A stretch of 64,000 bases of DNA from Scatophagus argus (Eukaryota > Chordata > Actinopteri > Scatophagidae), in the NCBI RefSeq assembly GCF_020382885.2, contig NC_058513.1:13479641-13543640 (forward strand), in the 5' to 3' direction. The position numbers and the translations under genes are program-made. Below, piece by piece: positions 1 through 12,269 of the stretch (its first letter is position 1; each line of letters starts with the position of its first letter). The notes below the pieces were generated by a model. The model searched no databases. It was not told the origin of the DNA and saw only the letters and a list, made by a program, of their open reading frames with translations.

Positions 1-203
1 TGTCCACCAGTTAAATGGTGGTTTTTATTCCCACAAGGCTGTAAAACATTTTCATACATCCAGTGCTGACAGAGCTGTCCATGTCAACTCAGACGACCTA
101 CCCCCAAAAGAGGAGTCGTTTGAGTCTCTGAGCACGGTGGTGTATCTGGTCACATCACAGGCCCTTCGAAAACAAAGTGCATCCTTTAGAGGTTCATTTG
201 GTT
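1..203 (-). other. lrit1: LRIT1 3' untranslated region with poly(A) signal
   Basis: This stretch follows the LRIT1 stop codon on the minus strand. The plus-strand TTTATT at 24-29 reads AATAAA on the transcript, about 180 bases after the stop. The transcript probably ends at or just beyond the window edge. No other feature is visible. Confidence 0.6.
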
Positions 204-2944
204 TTAGCAAAAGTACTCGTTAGGTGCCCCCTCAGTCCTAGCTGTGGCCTCCGAGTCAACACTAGACCTTGCTGAAAGCAGCCTGTTGGATTCGTCAGGA
301 TTTAGTCTGGTCAGATATTCGCCCTCCATCCCTTTAGCTTTTCCCCCAGGGCCAAGGGTCTCAAACGTGACGTACGAGTCCTGCATTTCCTTGGACTGCC
401 GACCAAGCAGCTTTTGGCAGCGCTTCTTTAGAGCCCCACAGCACACAATCAGTGTCAGAGGGACAGCAATCACACATGCAACTGTTATCACCACCACATT
501 AATGAGCTTCTGAGTTCCACTAGCACTGGCTGCCTCATCTGTTGAGAAGATTACACACTGCTCCTTTTTTGGGATCAGGCCTTTGACGCAAACACAAGCA
601 ATGTACTTTGTCTTTGGTACAAGGCCATCAATGGTGATCCGGTTCTTTCCAGCACCTACATTGATCCGACGCATGTCTCTCTCGCCAAATATGGCATACA
701 GGACGCTGAATTCTGTGGTGTTTGTGGCTGTAGGGGCTCGCCAGTTCAGAGAAACAGTGTGGTCGGTGTCGCCAATCACCTTTACCGAACGCACTACTCT
801 TTTCTCTGGTGCTTGCTGTAAGGATGAAGCGTTGGCTGCTAAGTTACTCAGAGCATCCTGCCCCACCTCCGATGGCTTCTGAGGGTCTGACACCTTGCCT
901 CGTCCCTGAGAGGCATCATTAGAGATGCTGTAGCTCTCGATCTCATACTTTCCAGTCACACCTTTACCATTTAGAGGTTCAATGATGGGCTGGCCGGCAG
1001 TGGTGGTTGGCGGAGGAACATATCTGGCAATAAGCTTCTCCTGGTATGCCGCTCTTCCAATGCCACCCGGTTTCTTCCCTCTGGTTCTCTTAGAAACACC
1101 TACACCTGCTTCCTCAGACCGAAAGGAATCTGTGATCACCAAAGAGATTATGGCATCTGCTGTGCCCACGAAGTTGGTTGCTTTGCAGACATATTTCCCA
1201 GAATCTCGGTAGGAGACTGCAGGCACACTCAAAATTGACCAAATTATGCCCTCCTTTGAAATCTCTTCCTGGACTGAAAAATAAAAAAACGGAGACATCC
1301 AGAGAGTTAAGCATGATAATCTTTAATCTCATTGACACTGTGACTTGGACAGAAATAAATACTGTTCTAATTTAGGCACATCTGGGCTTAGTTCAGCAGA
1401 ACTTACCGGTGCCATTCATTCTCTTGCCATCAGCACGACTCCAGGACAGCTCAGGGATAGGGACTCCAACTGTGCCACAGCGAAGCAGGACGTTGTTGCC
1501 CAGTGAGCTTCGTACACGAGCCACGGCCGTGTGGACCCGAGGGCCCTGACACCTCTGCAGCTCTGCTTCAGTGAAAAGAACCCCTGACAGGCTCTCCGGA
1601 TCAGCGCACCTCAGCCTGGTGTCGATAAGAGCCACAGATGATGATGGGGTTTTCTGAAACTGCACCAAATCATACAGCCGGCAGTCACACAGCCACGGGT
1701 TGTCATGCAGACCTGCAGAGGAAACCAAGCAAGACAAGGGGCCTTCAGTGATTTTATTCAACTCAGTGTCCTTGTATGAACTAATGTTATTACCATCCAG
1801 TACATTTCCCCTTGCACAACACAAAGCCATTTCAAGACCAAAAACTTGTGGCTGTGAGTTAAATTAAATAGAATTAGTGAGACAACTTGACACACAATAA
1901 CTAAAATTAGACTAATCCTTAGCTTTAAATCCTTCTGGTGTCAAAGAAGTGGTCATCATGCAAGGCAGATTAAAAAGAATATGTTCCAGTATCCCAATAT
2001 ATCACAGCTTGATCCTCACCGAGAATAAGTTTGGAGGAATCGGTGTCCTGCGATGGCTTTACACTCAGCCACATTGTGAGGACGTCAGCAGGAACAGTTG
2101 TCAGACTGTTGCTGGATAAGTCCAGATAGGTGACGTTCTTTATGTACATGGTGGCTTCAGTGGGGATGCTGGAGATTTTGTTGTTGTGTAAGTCGAGGAG
2201 CCTCAGGTTTGGCATGTCAGTCAGAGACTCCCAGGGAAAGGAGGTGAGAGCGTTGCCGTCCAACCTGAGCTCATCCAGGTTGTAAAGACCCCGGAAACTG
2301 TCGACACTCAGCGAATTCAGTGAATTGAAAGACATCCACAGAAACTCCAGGCTGTTGAGGTAGTGGAAGTTGTCGGTTGAAATCCGCGTGATTGCTGTTT
2401 TTTCAATGCGCAGCTTGGATGTGTCAGTAGGAAAATTCGGAGGAATCACAGTGATCTCTGGATCATTGCAAAGTACACTCCTGCAAGAAAAAAAATTAAA
2501 TATAATTATCTGTAACTGACATTTAAGGGAAACAATAAAAAAACTACTTATAACTTACTCTGAATTGGTGGTAAAACAAACAAAATATATTTTTTGCATC
2601 CTTTCTATTTCACAAAATAATACAGTGCAACTTTAAGTTGAGAAAATGTGGAAACCTATTGTTCACTAACAAGCAAAGGAGATTAAAGGGCAACTCCAAG
2701 TTAATCCTCCCCTAGTGACTGGACAGAAGAAAGCTGCGGTGAAAATCAATTTTGCACGCAAGAAAAAACTAAAACACGCATACTGGAAATAAACAGGAAC
2801 ATTTCCCAGTTGTCGTATTTACCTCGCTTTTGATCCGTCACTTAATTTGTGGAAGAAGCAGCTGCATTGTGCAGGACATGAAGTGCTCAGCAGAGGAAGA
2901 AAAACTAAAGCCAAACAAAAGGCAGCAGCAAAATGTCGATTCAT
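204..2944 (-). CDS. lrit1: LRIT1, leucine-rich repeat / Ig / fibronectin III transmembrane protein
   Basis: The gene has four coding exons on the minus strand: 2823-2944, 2020-2480, 1407-1712 and 204-1273. All three introns are GT-AG and reading phase is kept, giving 652 aa (the human protein is about 620). Exon 1 encodes a hydrophobic signal peptide (residues 1-22) and the start of a cysteine-rich LRR N-cap (CPAQCSC). Exon 2 holds the leucine-rich repeats (LRLLDLHNNKI, VTYLDLSSNSL). Exon 3 holds the LRR C-cap (NPWLCDCRLYDL) and the first half of an Ig domain, whose second cysteine (DSGKYVCKA) is in exon 4. Exon 4 continues with a fibronectin III domain, a membrane span at about 552-575, and a cytoplasmic tail ending NEYFC, as in mammalian LRIT1. 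The start was chosen for the signal peptide that follows it directly. Family knowledge: LRIT1 is a photoreceptor protein acting at cone/rod synapses. Head-to-head placement with RGR matches the mammalian order. LRIT2 is the closest alternative, but the C-terminal tail and the neighbour favour LRIT1; the a/b paralogue cannot be decided. Confidence 0.95.
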
Positions 2945-3894
2945 TTTTTCTCCAAGCTACTAAAAGCTATGCGGCTAAAACTACAGTGAAAGACAACAGG
3001 CGCTGCAGCTCGGTCTAACGGGACATCGGATGCATCGCGGTGTTGTGCAGGCTCACAGCTCCATACTGCGCCGCCTGCTCTGAATCCTGTGATAAAAAGG
3101 ATAGGCGGGGATTAGTGAGGGACTTGGGTTATTTTCATTCACACGATTAGGCTGTTGCTTCCTGGACGCTGATAGGCTGCGTGGTTTTCACTTTTAGTCT
3201 TTCCAATAGTTTACTGGATGGTTAATTATGGATGCAGCAAAGTGTACAGCACTTATGTGAAGCGGAGGCTGCAGGTAGATAAAAATGCATCTGGACGTAG
3301 TCATTTATGGAGAAATACCTTTTTAACAGTTTTGAAATATGTCGTTCTAATGCCTTCATTAATCAAATATGTCTTGTCAGGTGTCATATCGTATACTGCC
3401 AAATGCTGGAGAAACCCTGGAAGCGACAGGCCTCCTATTCTACATTATGTGGACAATTAGTCACCACTAACAGGTCACAGTTCTGATATGAGAGCACAGT
3501 GATGTCCTGCAGGTTCAGCGCATCTTCCTCAGCTCATGCACTTCTTACACAGATTTTCCTGCTCTTAAATGGAGGTAATTTTTGTTAATACAGTAACAAA
3601 TTGTAGTTTATTATTATGATGGTTAGAGCTTCGCAAGAAATGACCACTAGATGGCAGTGGAGAGATTCTACCAGTATTTGCTGTGTTATGTGACTCACCT
3701 TCTTGTTGTTAGACCCAAACTTCAAACCAGACGATCACTGATGAAACTGTGCGACGTATCAAAGCTTTTCTGCATTACTTACTGCGCAAATAAAGATTTT
3801 TTTTCATTTGACATTGTCTTCATCTTTTATATTTATGAATTTTAAATTACGAGGAAAACTCACTCGTCCTATAAACACCACTACATCATAAGCA

Positions 3895-4500
3895 GCAATG
3901 TAACTGAGTACATTTACTGAAAGTACAAACAAGGTACTTGTACTCTAGTAGTTTAATAATATTTTGTACTTTTGATGCACTATGTTTATTTTCAAATATT
4001 ATTATTATTACAGGTTAAACCACCTGGCAGTATATGAAGTATTTCAAATTAGCCACACTTTTGCCAACTGCAACATTAAAAGGATACAAACATTAATGCT
4101 TCAATTATTATAATCCATAATACCAGTATATTTTATTCTGAAATGGGCCAGTCTGCATAATAAGTACTTTCACATTTGGCTACTTTTAAGAGTATTTTGA
4201 TGCTACTTTTGTACTTTAATTCATATAATAATGAATGATTTTCATGTGTAACAGAGTATTACTGTGGTACCTCAGGCTCTGAGGTTTTTTCACAGGTGCA
4301 GAGTTTTAAACAAATATTTCTGACAGGATTTCAAATCCCTTAATCCTTTGTTTTATCACTATTTATTAGTACATCTTTATTCTATTTCTCTCAGGAGGAT
4401 TGACCTCCTTACTCATTGGAAATGTAGAGAACATATTCAAGTAAAAGTAGTAGTATCTCAAATTGTACTTAAGTACAGTACTTTGCTCTTTATTACTTTT
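3895..4500. repeat. Degenerate dispersed repeat rich in 'gtactt' words
   Basis: Short words such as gtacttttac, tttaagta and gtacttaagtac recur at irregular intervals, with a weaker continuation to about 4,690. Related wording appears at 7,640-7,830 and 30,960-31,060. I infer old copies of a common fish interspersed repeat. No terminal repeats or target duplication could be defined, so class and ends are uncertain. Confidence 0.4.
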
Positions 4501-6769
4501 AACCACTGCATTTAGCTTCATCATATGAGATGTAAAAATTAGCATATAGTATCACATAAGTGCAGTAGAATAACCATTTAGTAGAATCAAAGTCATCCTC
4601 TGAATTGTTGAAAAGGCAGAAAGTCTCCTGAAAATTCTATTTAAGTACAGTAAAGATACTTATTTACTTTTTATTTCTGCTGTTACCATTTCATACTTTT
4701 ACTGCAACAAACAAAAAAAACATTAAGTTTTTCATCTTTGGTCCTGCTGTTCAGTCTGTCGGTACAAATGCAGTCCAACACTGAAACCTTTGTTTCATTG
4801 CAAAATCAGCAGATTATGATGGTGTAATTAACTGTTGGCCAATGCATTAATGTGCAACCACTGCAAGAGTGCAGGCACTTGGGAAAAAATATTACAGACA
4901 GAGTATTCAGGTCAGTTACAGTCATGGGTTTTATTCTAAGTAAATGTGAGGTTAAATGAGATGCTGCGTCCATCCTGATTTCTTCTGTAGTAGTGACCTT
5001 TGAGAGGGATGTGGTTTATTGGTCCACTGTCCCTCAATATACGTCTTTGAAACAGATTATTAATGTGTTGCACAGTGCTTGAACTTGCAAATGTTGTTGG
5101 GCTAAAAGTTTGTCATATTTAAACCAGTTTTTCATTTCTTTCTGTCATTATTTCAGTGCTCATTGTTTAGCTTTTGATCAAAAACTGGCACTTACATATC
5201 AAGAAACCAGATAGTGTGGAGTTCATCAAACCTCAAAACAAACTTCCTAAAGATTACAATTTCTACCAGTTGATCAAACCACTACAGTCTGTTCCCACTC
5301 ACTCTCAGCTGCTGTAGATTAACAGCTTGTTAAATTTTAGCACTGCAGAATTAGCACTCTGCTGCTCTATGTTCTTCATCTTCTGACTAACACATTTATA
5401 GGCGTCCTGTTGAGATTTAAGGGAGCAGACTTATTCTGATATGCACCTCAGATTCTCCATATTGTCGATCTGACTGAATCGACCTAAACAGAGTAGACTG
5501 TATGGGAAGACTACAACTGCATGGCACAGTATGGGCAGTTTGACAAAAGGCTGTTTAAGTCCATTGGGACACATCATTACTTCATAGTTAATGAGTTTGT
5601 GTTAATCTGTGAACAGATTAGTGGTGCAATCAGACTCCGTCCAAATGTTATATTTTAAAAAGATTCAGGCTGCTGCGAGAGCCAAAGGTTACTTTTCAGC
5701 TGTCCTCGTTTTGTCACGGTTATTTTGGCCAACAGCTTATGACATGAAATGAGTAAATGAAAAAGGACCTGATGTTTTCACAGACTCTTTAATTAACCTT
5801 TTACATGTAATGTGGCCAGTAAGAGAGAACCACCAGTTTTTGCATGTGTGGTCAGGACAAAAGAGTTATGATTTGTCAGTTTGGCCCTTGAAAAAGAAAA
5901 ATAATGCACAGTGAAACTGATTTGTTTATTGAGCTCCGAGGTGATGGAAATTTGGCTTATAAGTAAAATCATATAATTTGCACACGAAATCTTCTGTACA
6001 GACTCTGTAAATATTTTAAAATGTCTTTTCTGATATCAAAACTCTTATGTTTCCTCAGTAAAAACAGGCACTGCTGGGGCTTCTTGTACACAGACTTTCT
6101 GAAGGCCCCCACCTGCTCCACAACCCATCTGTTACTTCAGTCAAACAATAATGTGATTTGCTCTAAAAGTTTTCCTGAGCCGAGTCAAGTTGATTTTATT
6201 TACCACAAAAATCACAAATTTTCCCAAGGTGTTTACAATCTGTACAGTGCATGAACCATAAGACTCTTGTTTCAGATAAGGGAAAACCTTCTGATGGAGA
6301 AACACATGACAGCAGGAGTGCTCTTATTCCACCCATCCAGACATAAAGTTTTAAGGATTTTAAGATGAAGCTATATATTACCTCAACTGTAGCATGGCAG
6401 AGCTTTGAGTTGCCATACTACAGTCGCTTTGTGGGGCTACGGAGAGCATCTGAAATGCATCCCATCAAATCACTTCCGTTAAAAACACAATTTCCCATAC
6501 TCCCCCTCTCTTTTCTCAACACAAAAGCATAACGAGCGTCAGCTGAGTGGAGTCAACGAGTTTAGGGTGAAAGTTCATCCCCCACATAGATTGTTGCCTG
6601 TGAAATTTCGATCGACTAACTTTTAGATCAAAAAGCTGCGCAGCAAACGTGCAAAGTTTTGGCGGTCCCAAACTCGCAGGAAGTTTGGAGGAGGTCTGCT
6701 CGTTAGGGCATTCCTCGGGGGATTGTGAAAGGGGTTTATTAAGATTAGTCTCTTTATGCTTTTTCACGT

Positions 6770-6873
6770 GAAAGAGCCTTTATAAGGCGACATTTTCTTG
6801 TAGACGGTGGCGCGCTACACGACAGGAACAGGACTTGTCTTATTGTGCAGAGTTTCAGTTTGTGCGTTTCAGC
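6770..6873 (+). promoter_or_regulatory. rgr: Candidate RGR core promoter and 5' UTR
   Basis: A TATA-like TATAAGG lies at 6781-6787, 87 bases before the RGR start codon. Upstream, 'aagattagtc' near 6741-6750 contains TAATCT on the other strand, a form that CRX/OTX retinal factors can bind. The transcription start is inferred, not seen. Confidence 0.4.
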
Positions 6874-9800
6874 ATGGCAGCGTATACGTTACCGGAGGGA
6901 TTCACGGACTTCGACATGTTTACATTCGGCTCAGCGCTGCTTGTCGGCGGTAAGTGGACCCAGCTCACAGGAAGACATGTGTCTACAAGGGTTAAAGCCA
7001 CGGTTCACTCTGAAAACAGCTGCTTTGCTAACAAATTCACCCTAAGTTCTGAAAAGACCCAACCAGTGCCAATGCATTATCTTATTGTTTACACTGTGAT
7101 GTTGGTTTTTGAGTTGCCAATCAAAATCAGTCAACTCAAAGGTCCAACAAACTGTTTGCAAATTTTGCAAAGGGGCCTCACGTTTGGGATCAGCAGTGGC
7201 AGAAATATTTGACTCCTCTTCTTTAGTAAAAGTGCTAATGTAGTGATCTAAAAATGTTCCCTTACAATCAGGCTGAAAGTCCTGAATGAAAAATCCATCT
7301 TAAGTTAAAGTACATTAGTATTAGCAAGAGCAGTTAAAGTACTGTATTTACAAGTATAAAAAAGTACAGTTTGGGCCTCTCTGACAGATTTACTGTTATG
7401 ACATTATTAGATTATTAATACTGAAGCATCAGTGTGTGAGCAGAATTGCTTGAGCTGGTTTGAACTTCTTTATATACAGATTTTGGATCATCAGAACTTT
7501 TATAGAAATGGATTTCATGTGAAAAGCACACACTATACACTGACTATACGACACACTGTTTTTTGTCAGATGTCAGAAGCCAAAAAGGTTGGAATACCAC
7601 TGGTTTAAATTTTAAGTGTGTTGTCTCTTAAAAGTTTAAAAGTAACTGAAGTTGATGACTAAATGTGGAGAAATAGAAAGTAATGTATGGTATTTCTGTC
7701 TGAAATCTAGTGGAGTGCAAGTATAAAGTAGCATAAAACATAAAATCTTGGCAGGTTACAAGCTCAGTTACATTGTGCTTAACTGCAGTACTTCACTGCA
7801 GTGAATGTACTTAATTACTTACCACCACTGATTAGAATAAAATCAGAGTGATGCAGCTGTGCTGATAAATCCAGACTCAATGTGATGCCAGGAGTTAAAG
7901 GTACATTACACTTTCTTTTGTTTTTCACTTTCAGGCATGCTCGGATTCTTCCTCAACGCCATCAGCATCGTGTCTTTCCTCACAGTGAAGGAGATGCGGA
8001 CTCCCAGTAACTTCTTTGTGTTCAATCTGGCTGTGGCTGACATCAGTTTGAATATTAACGGACTCACAGCCGCGTATGCAAGCTACATCAGGTACAGTAG
8101 ACACTTTCTTTTTTCCTAAAGTGTAATTATTTTGCTTCCACAGACCCTTTTATATCATGGTTTGGTGTACTAAATGTCTCTCCGCAAGCAATAACAGGCT
8201 AAATAGTATTTAATATTAGCCAATGGGCAAAAGCTAAATAAGCCTTGTGGGTTCATAATCCAATCCACTTTATTCTATGTGGAAAGTTCATGTATTGCAA
8301 ACCTGTTGTGAATTACTTAACGGGATTTTAATTGAAATGTAGCAGTCACTAAATCAATCTTTTATGTCCTGTTTAAACCTCTTATATATATTTCATCCCA
8401 TGGTTCCCTGGGTGTCAGCAGGACCGGATTAACACACTAGGGGTCCCTTATTGATTGCCATATCTGAGCCTTCATACCCCCGTGCAGTAGCTTGTTTTGG
8501 AAATCGAGCCTTTGACTTTGGGAGGATAAGTCTGAACGGTTGCAAGGTGATTAACAAGTTTATTTTTCTAATTTTTTGGTGACATACTGGAGAGTTGGGC
8601 GGCACGGTGGTGCTGTGGTTAGCACTGTCGCCTCATAGCAAGAGGGTTCCGGGTTCAAATCCCGGTCTGGGCCCTTCTGGTGGATCGCTGGTTCGATTCC
8701 CCGTACCGGTGTCCATGGCTGAGGTACCCTTGAGCAAGGCACCTAACCCCCACTGCTCCCCGGGCGCTGCACGCGGTCGCCCACTGCCCCGGGTTTGCTG
8801 TGTGTGTGTGCACGTCACTTGGGTGGGTTAAATGCAGAGCACGAATTTCATTGGAGTGAGTTCCCTCCAATGACGAAATATGTCACTTTCATCATCTTCA
8901 TCTTTCATGTGGAGTTTGCATGTTCTCCCTGTGCCTGCGCGGGTTTTCTCCGGGTACTCCGTCTTCCTTCCACAATACCAAAAACATGCACATTAGGTTA
9001 ACTGGCTACTCTACATTGCCCCTATAGGTGTGAATGTGAGAGTGTGTGGTTGTCTGTCTTTGTGCGATTGACTGGCGACCAGTCCAGGGTGTACCCTGCC
9101 TCTCGCCCGTAGTCAGCTGGGATAGGCTCCAGCTCCCCCGCGACCCTGATGGATAAGCGGTATAGAAAATGGATGGGTACTGGAGAGTTGTTGCTCTTCA
9201 GAACAACAACCTGAAGAAGGCACATCAGTCTTTGGTTTAACTGCTCACAGCTCATACGCAGTCTGTGATGAGGGGTTGCGAGTAGGCCTTGCTTGACTAC
9301 TAAGGTTCATGTACCAGAAAGGTTGGAAGGCAGTGAGGTCATCTTAATCAGCTGTGTAAAATCTTAGAGTTATGTTGTGACCACCATGTTTTCAAAATGT
9401 TTTTACAGCCTGATGTGGTGGTATAATTAATACTGTTTGTGTTGTGTTGTGTCCAGGCAACATTTTATTAGCATGCTGGGGTAATTCAAGTGTCATTGTC
9501 TTTTCTAGATATTGGCCATTTGGTCAAGATGGATGTGCATACCATGGTTTTCAGGGGATGATATCGGTCCTGGCATCCATTAGTTTCATGGCAGCCATTG
9601 CTTGGGACAGATATCACCAATACTGTACCAGTGAGTACAACACACCACTATCACTACACCAGTGAGGCCAGATGAGCAAAATATAATACATTTTAGATCA
9701 ATAATAACACCTGGAAAAAAAAAATAAAATTACAAATAATATATATCACATGATGGTAAGATCCACACTTAAAACACTGATTTTTGTGTTATTAAATTTA

Positions 9801-11188
9801 AGCTGCTCTAAGCAGTATGTTTCTATCAGCAATGGGCCAATACACTGTGTGTATTATGAAAGACAAACAAACAAATTTTAATTTCTTAGAGAGAGAATAT
9901 CATTTTGGTAATGTGGTGCGCATTAATCAGTTTAAGAGCCAGATATTTTCCCAGCTGGTGGAGACCAGAAACAGAGCTAAAAGCAAAGAAGCAGAAACAA
10001 AAGAAAATGTCAACACATGATTAAATGAATACATTAACCTTTTAATCTCTTTAAATCATAATCGAATGTTGACTCACATCCAAATAACATTACGCATGTT
10101 TTCATTCTGTAGGACAGAAGCTCTTTTGGAGCACAACTTTGACCATGAGTGGCATCATCTGGATTCTTTCTATCTTCTGGGCTGCTGTTCCTCTCATGGG
10201 ATGGGGTGTCTATGACTTTGAGCCTATGAGGACTTGCTGCACGCTGGACTACACCAGAGGGGACAGGTAGAGATGCAAGTGTCCATAGCATTGTGACTTT
10301 TATTTACCATGTTAGTCTACATGCTATTTTCCTATTCATCTCTTTTCAACAGGGACTATGTGACCTACATGCTAACACTGGTGCTGCTCTACCTGATGTT
10401 CCCAGCTGTCACAATGTTGTCATGTTATGATTCCATCCATAAACACTTCAAGAAGGTCCATCATCACAGGGTAAATGTGCTGCAGTAATCTCAAAATCCC
10501 TTTGAATGAAGCTCTCTGCTTCTTTTTTCTTTTCTCTTAATGTTCAGTCAGATTTGCGAGAGAAAATGCACTTTTCTTCTTAACTGGCTTGTTTCAGCTG
10601 TTTCTGTGGTACACAGTGTCTTTTTGTTATTTTGACTGTGATAAATAGCGACAGGGGTTGCTGTTTTAGCATGCTAACGTATGTTGCTAAGGTCAGAATT
10701 GTTATTCTTGATACCTGACTAATGTGCAAAAGACTCAACTGTGATCAGTGGTCATGTGGGGGGGGGACTTAACTTACTTAACTAACTTAACTTAAATGTT
10801 AAAAGAATATTTTGACATTTTCTGGAAAGTTGTTGGCTTTCTTGACAAGAGTTACAAGCTCAGTACCACTCTGGTCTAAATCTGAAGCTGCAGCCAGTAG
10901 ACAGTGGGCTAAGACTGAACTCACATTGTTAGGCTAAACTGAAATATTGATTGATTCAATTCAGTTTATTTATATAGCGCCAATTCACAACAAAAGTTAT
11001 CTCATGACACTTTCCAATTTGAGCAGGTCTAGACCAAACTCTTTAATTGAACTGTAAATACAGAGAGCCCAACATTCCCCCTTGAGCAAGCACTTGGCGA
11101 CAGTGATGAGGAAAAACTGCCTTTTAGAAGGCAGAAACCTCGGAGCAGACCCCGGCTCAAGATGGGCGGCCATCTGCCTTGACCTGGT

Positions 11189-11230
<42 letters not shown>

Positions 11231-12269
11231 AGAGCAAGGGAGAGAGGGTGGGGTGTGAGAGAAGGAGCACACAAGCAGAGATGCATAGCAGCAATAATAA
11301 TACCAGAAGTATCGGAAATGTAAATAATGATAATGACAATGAAGTATACAGAAGGTATTAGGGTGATTTTGATAACAGTAGTAACAATAATGGTAGTAGC
11401 TGTACTGAGTCGTAACAGAATTAAATCAGATTATGACTAAACAGTAGTAATCGCAGTAGGTTTTGATTAGGACGACAGCAGGACTGCAGCAGGAGGTCCA
11501 GTCATGATCGATAGGAATCTGTGGGACAAGAAAGCACAGGGACTCCAGGGAAGAAGTTGAGTTAGTAATATGCATTAATGGGACATAGATGTGTGCAGAA
11601 GGAGAGGGAGAGGAAGAAAGAGCTCAGTGCGTCATGGGAGGGCCCACGGTAGTCTAAGCCTATAGCAGCATAACTAGGGGCCGATAACTTGATAACTAAC
11701 TAAAGTTAGTTATCAAGTTATCAAATATTGCTTTCTTATTTCTAGCTGAATACTGTTAACACTAAACCATCAAGGTTCTAAATCCTCTGCACTGCATCTG
11801 TAATATCCACAGTAACACAATGAACTTTGTTTTCTAGTTTAACACCAGTTTGCCCCTGAGGGTAATGCTGATGTGCTGGGGCCCTTATGTCCTCATGTGC
11901 ATTTATGCCTGCTTCGAGAATGTGAAGGTCGTGTCTCCAAAACTAAGGATGGTGAGCACTTATTCAGTTTAATTCAGTTTAACAATTTACAGTCGAGATG
12001 ATAAAGAAGGAAGGAATTCATGTAACTGCTGTTTGAAGGATAATTGTAGCCAATGTGTTTTGAATAATTGGACTAAACTCTAAATCGAGTGCTTGATAAA
12101 TGATGTAAGTACTTGTTTCTGCTCGCAGGTGCTTCCAGTTGTGGCAAAAACTAATCCCATCTTCAATGCTCTCCTCTACTCATTTGGAAATGAGTTCTAC
12201 CGGGGTGGCGTGTGGCACTTCCTCACCGGACAGAAAATTGTTGATCCGGTTATTAAGAAGTCAAAATGA
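6874..12269 (+). CDS. rgr: RGR, retinal G protein-coupled receptor (RPE-retinal opsin)
   Basis: The gene has seven coding exons: 6874-6949, 7935-8091, 9509-9630, 10113-10266, 10353-10470, 11838-11951 and 12129-12269. All introns are GT-AG with phase kept, giving 293 aa (human RGR is 291-295). Seven-helix opsin features are visible: helix 2 with FNLAVADISLN, the cysteine pair (C87 with the ECL2 C160/C161), a DRYH motif at 111-114 ending helix 3, and helix 7 with VAKTNP. K254 in that last motif is the retinal Schiff-base lysine (human K255). It is followed by NPxxNALLY-type sequence. Family knowledge: RGR binds all-trans-retinal and photoisomerises it to the 11-cis form in RPE and Muller cells. 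The start ATG has a good context (cagcATGG), and exon 1 is short, as in other RGR genes. Fish carry more than one rgr paralogue; which one this is cannot be decided here. Confidence 0.96.
7640..7830 (-). repeat. Dispersed fish repeat fragment in RGR intron 1
   Basis: Reverse-complement reading gives 'cagtggtggtaagtaattaa' followed by tract words such as 'tatgctactttatacttgca'. These resemble the gtactt-type repeat at 3,895-4,500. It sits inside RGR intron 1. Ends and family are not resolved. Confidence 0.4.
8598..9177 (+). mobile_element. tRNA-derived SINE with 13-bp target duplication, itself interrupted by a second SINE
   Basis: The left end has a tRNA-like head with a B-box-like GGGTTCAAATCCC at 8651-8663. 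The body ('gagtttgcatgttctccctg', then 'gggataggctccagctcccc') matches a SINE body very common in fish genomes. A perfect 13-bp direct duplication, tactggagagttg, flanks it at 8585-8597 and 9178-9190. The body breaks at about 8677 and resumes at about 8910, where another SINE has inserted. It lies in RGR intron 2, plus orientation. Confidence 0.85.
8677..8910 (+). mobile_element. Younger SINE nested in the 8598-9177 SINE
   Basis: This insert carries its own B-box-like GGTTCGATTCC at 8690-8700, a 'cccttgagcaaggcacctaa' block, 'gggttaaatgcagagcacga', and a simple tail of atc/ttc repeats. It replaces what should be continuous body sequence of the host SINE. Related fragments occur at 23,394-23,550 (minus) and 53,001-53,165 (plus). 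A target duplication is not clear. Confidence 0.7.
10945..11640. repeat. High-copy teleost interspersed repeat in RGR intron 5
   Basis: The sequence starts 'ttcaattcagtttatttata' and contains 'gagcaagcacttggcgacag' and 'ggaaaaactgccttttagaa', all recognisable from a very abundant fish repeat. It includes a GA microsatellite at 11,191-11,225. Precise ends and class are uncertain. Confidence 0.55.
11191..11225. repeat. (GA)n microsatellite
   Basis: An uninterrupted run of about 35 bases of alternating GA lies inside the larger repeat, followed by impure gaggga units. Confidence 0.95.
11683..11722. repeat. Perfect 40-bp palindrome with 19-bp arms
   Basis: The arm gataacttgataactaact (11683-11701) is followed by a 2-base AA spacer and the exact reverse complement (11704-11722). 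It lies 115 bases before RGR exon 6, and a cruciform or RNA hairpin is possible. Confidence 0.9.

Larger units (their letters stand above)
2945..6873. other. Divergent spacer between LRIT1 and RGR
   Basis: This 3.9-kb spacer separates two genes transcribed away from each other, so both promoters should lie here. No further exon is supported; short ORFs inside it lack any family signature. About 3,890-4,500 and 4,620-4,700 are rich in repeated 'gtactt/aagtac' words typical of a dispersed fish repeat (separate entry). The rest is AT-rich and featureless by eye. Confidence 0.6.

Noticed and set aside
2830-3018. 62-codon plus-strand ORF upstream of LRIT1
   Set aside because: It is the antisense of LRIT1 exon 1, which encodes the signal peptide and N-cap.
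8590-8710. Possible tRNA genes
   Set aside because: B-box-like sequences are present, but they are the heads of two SINEs; no full cloverleaf was identified.
10997-11339. Three overlapping minus-strand ORFs rich in Ser-Leu
   Set aside because: Translation of the (GA)n microsatellite and the surrounding dispersed repeat.
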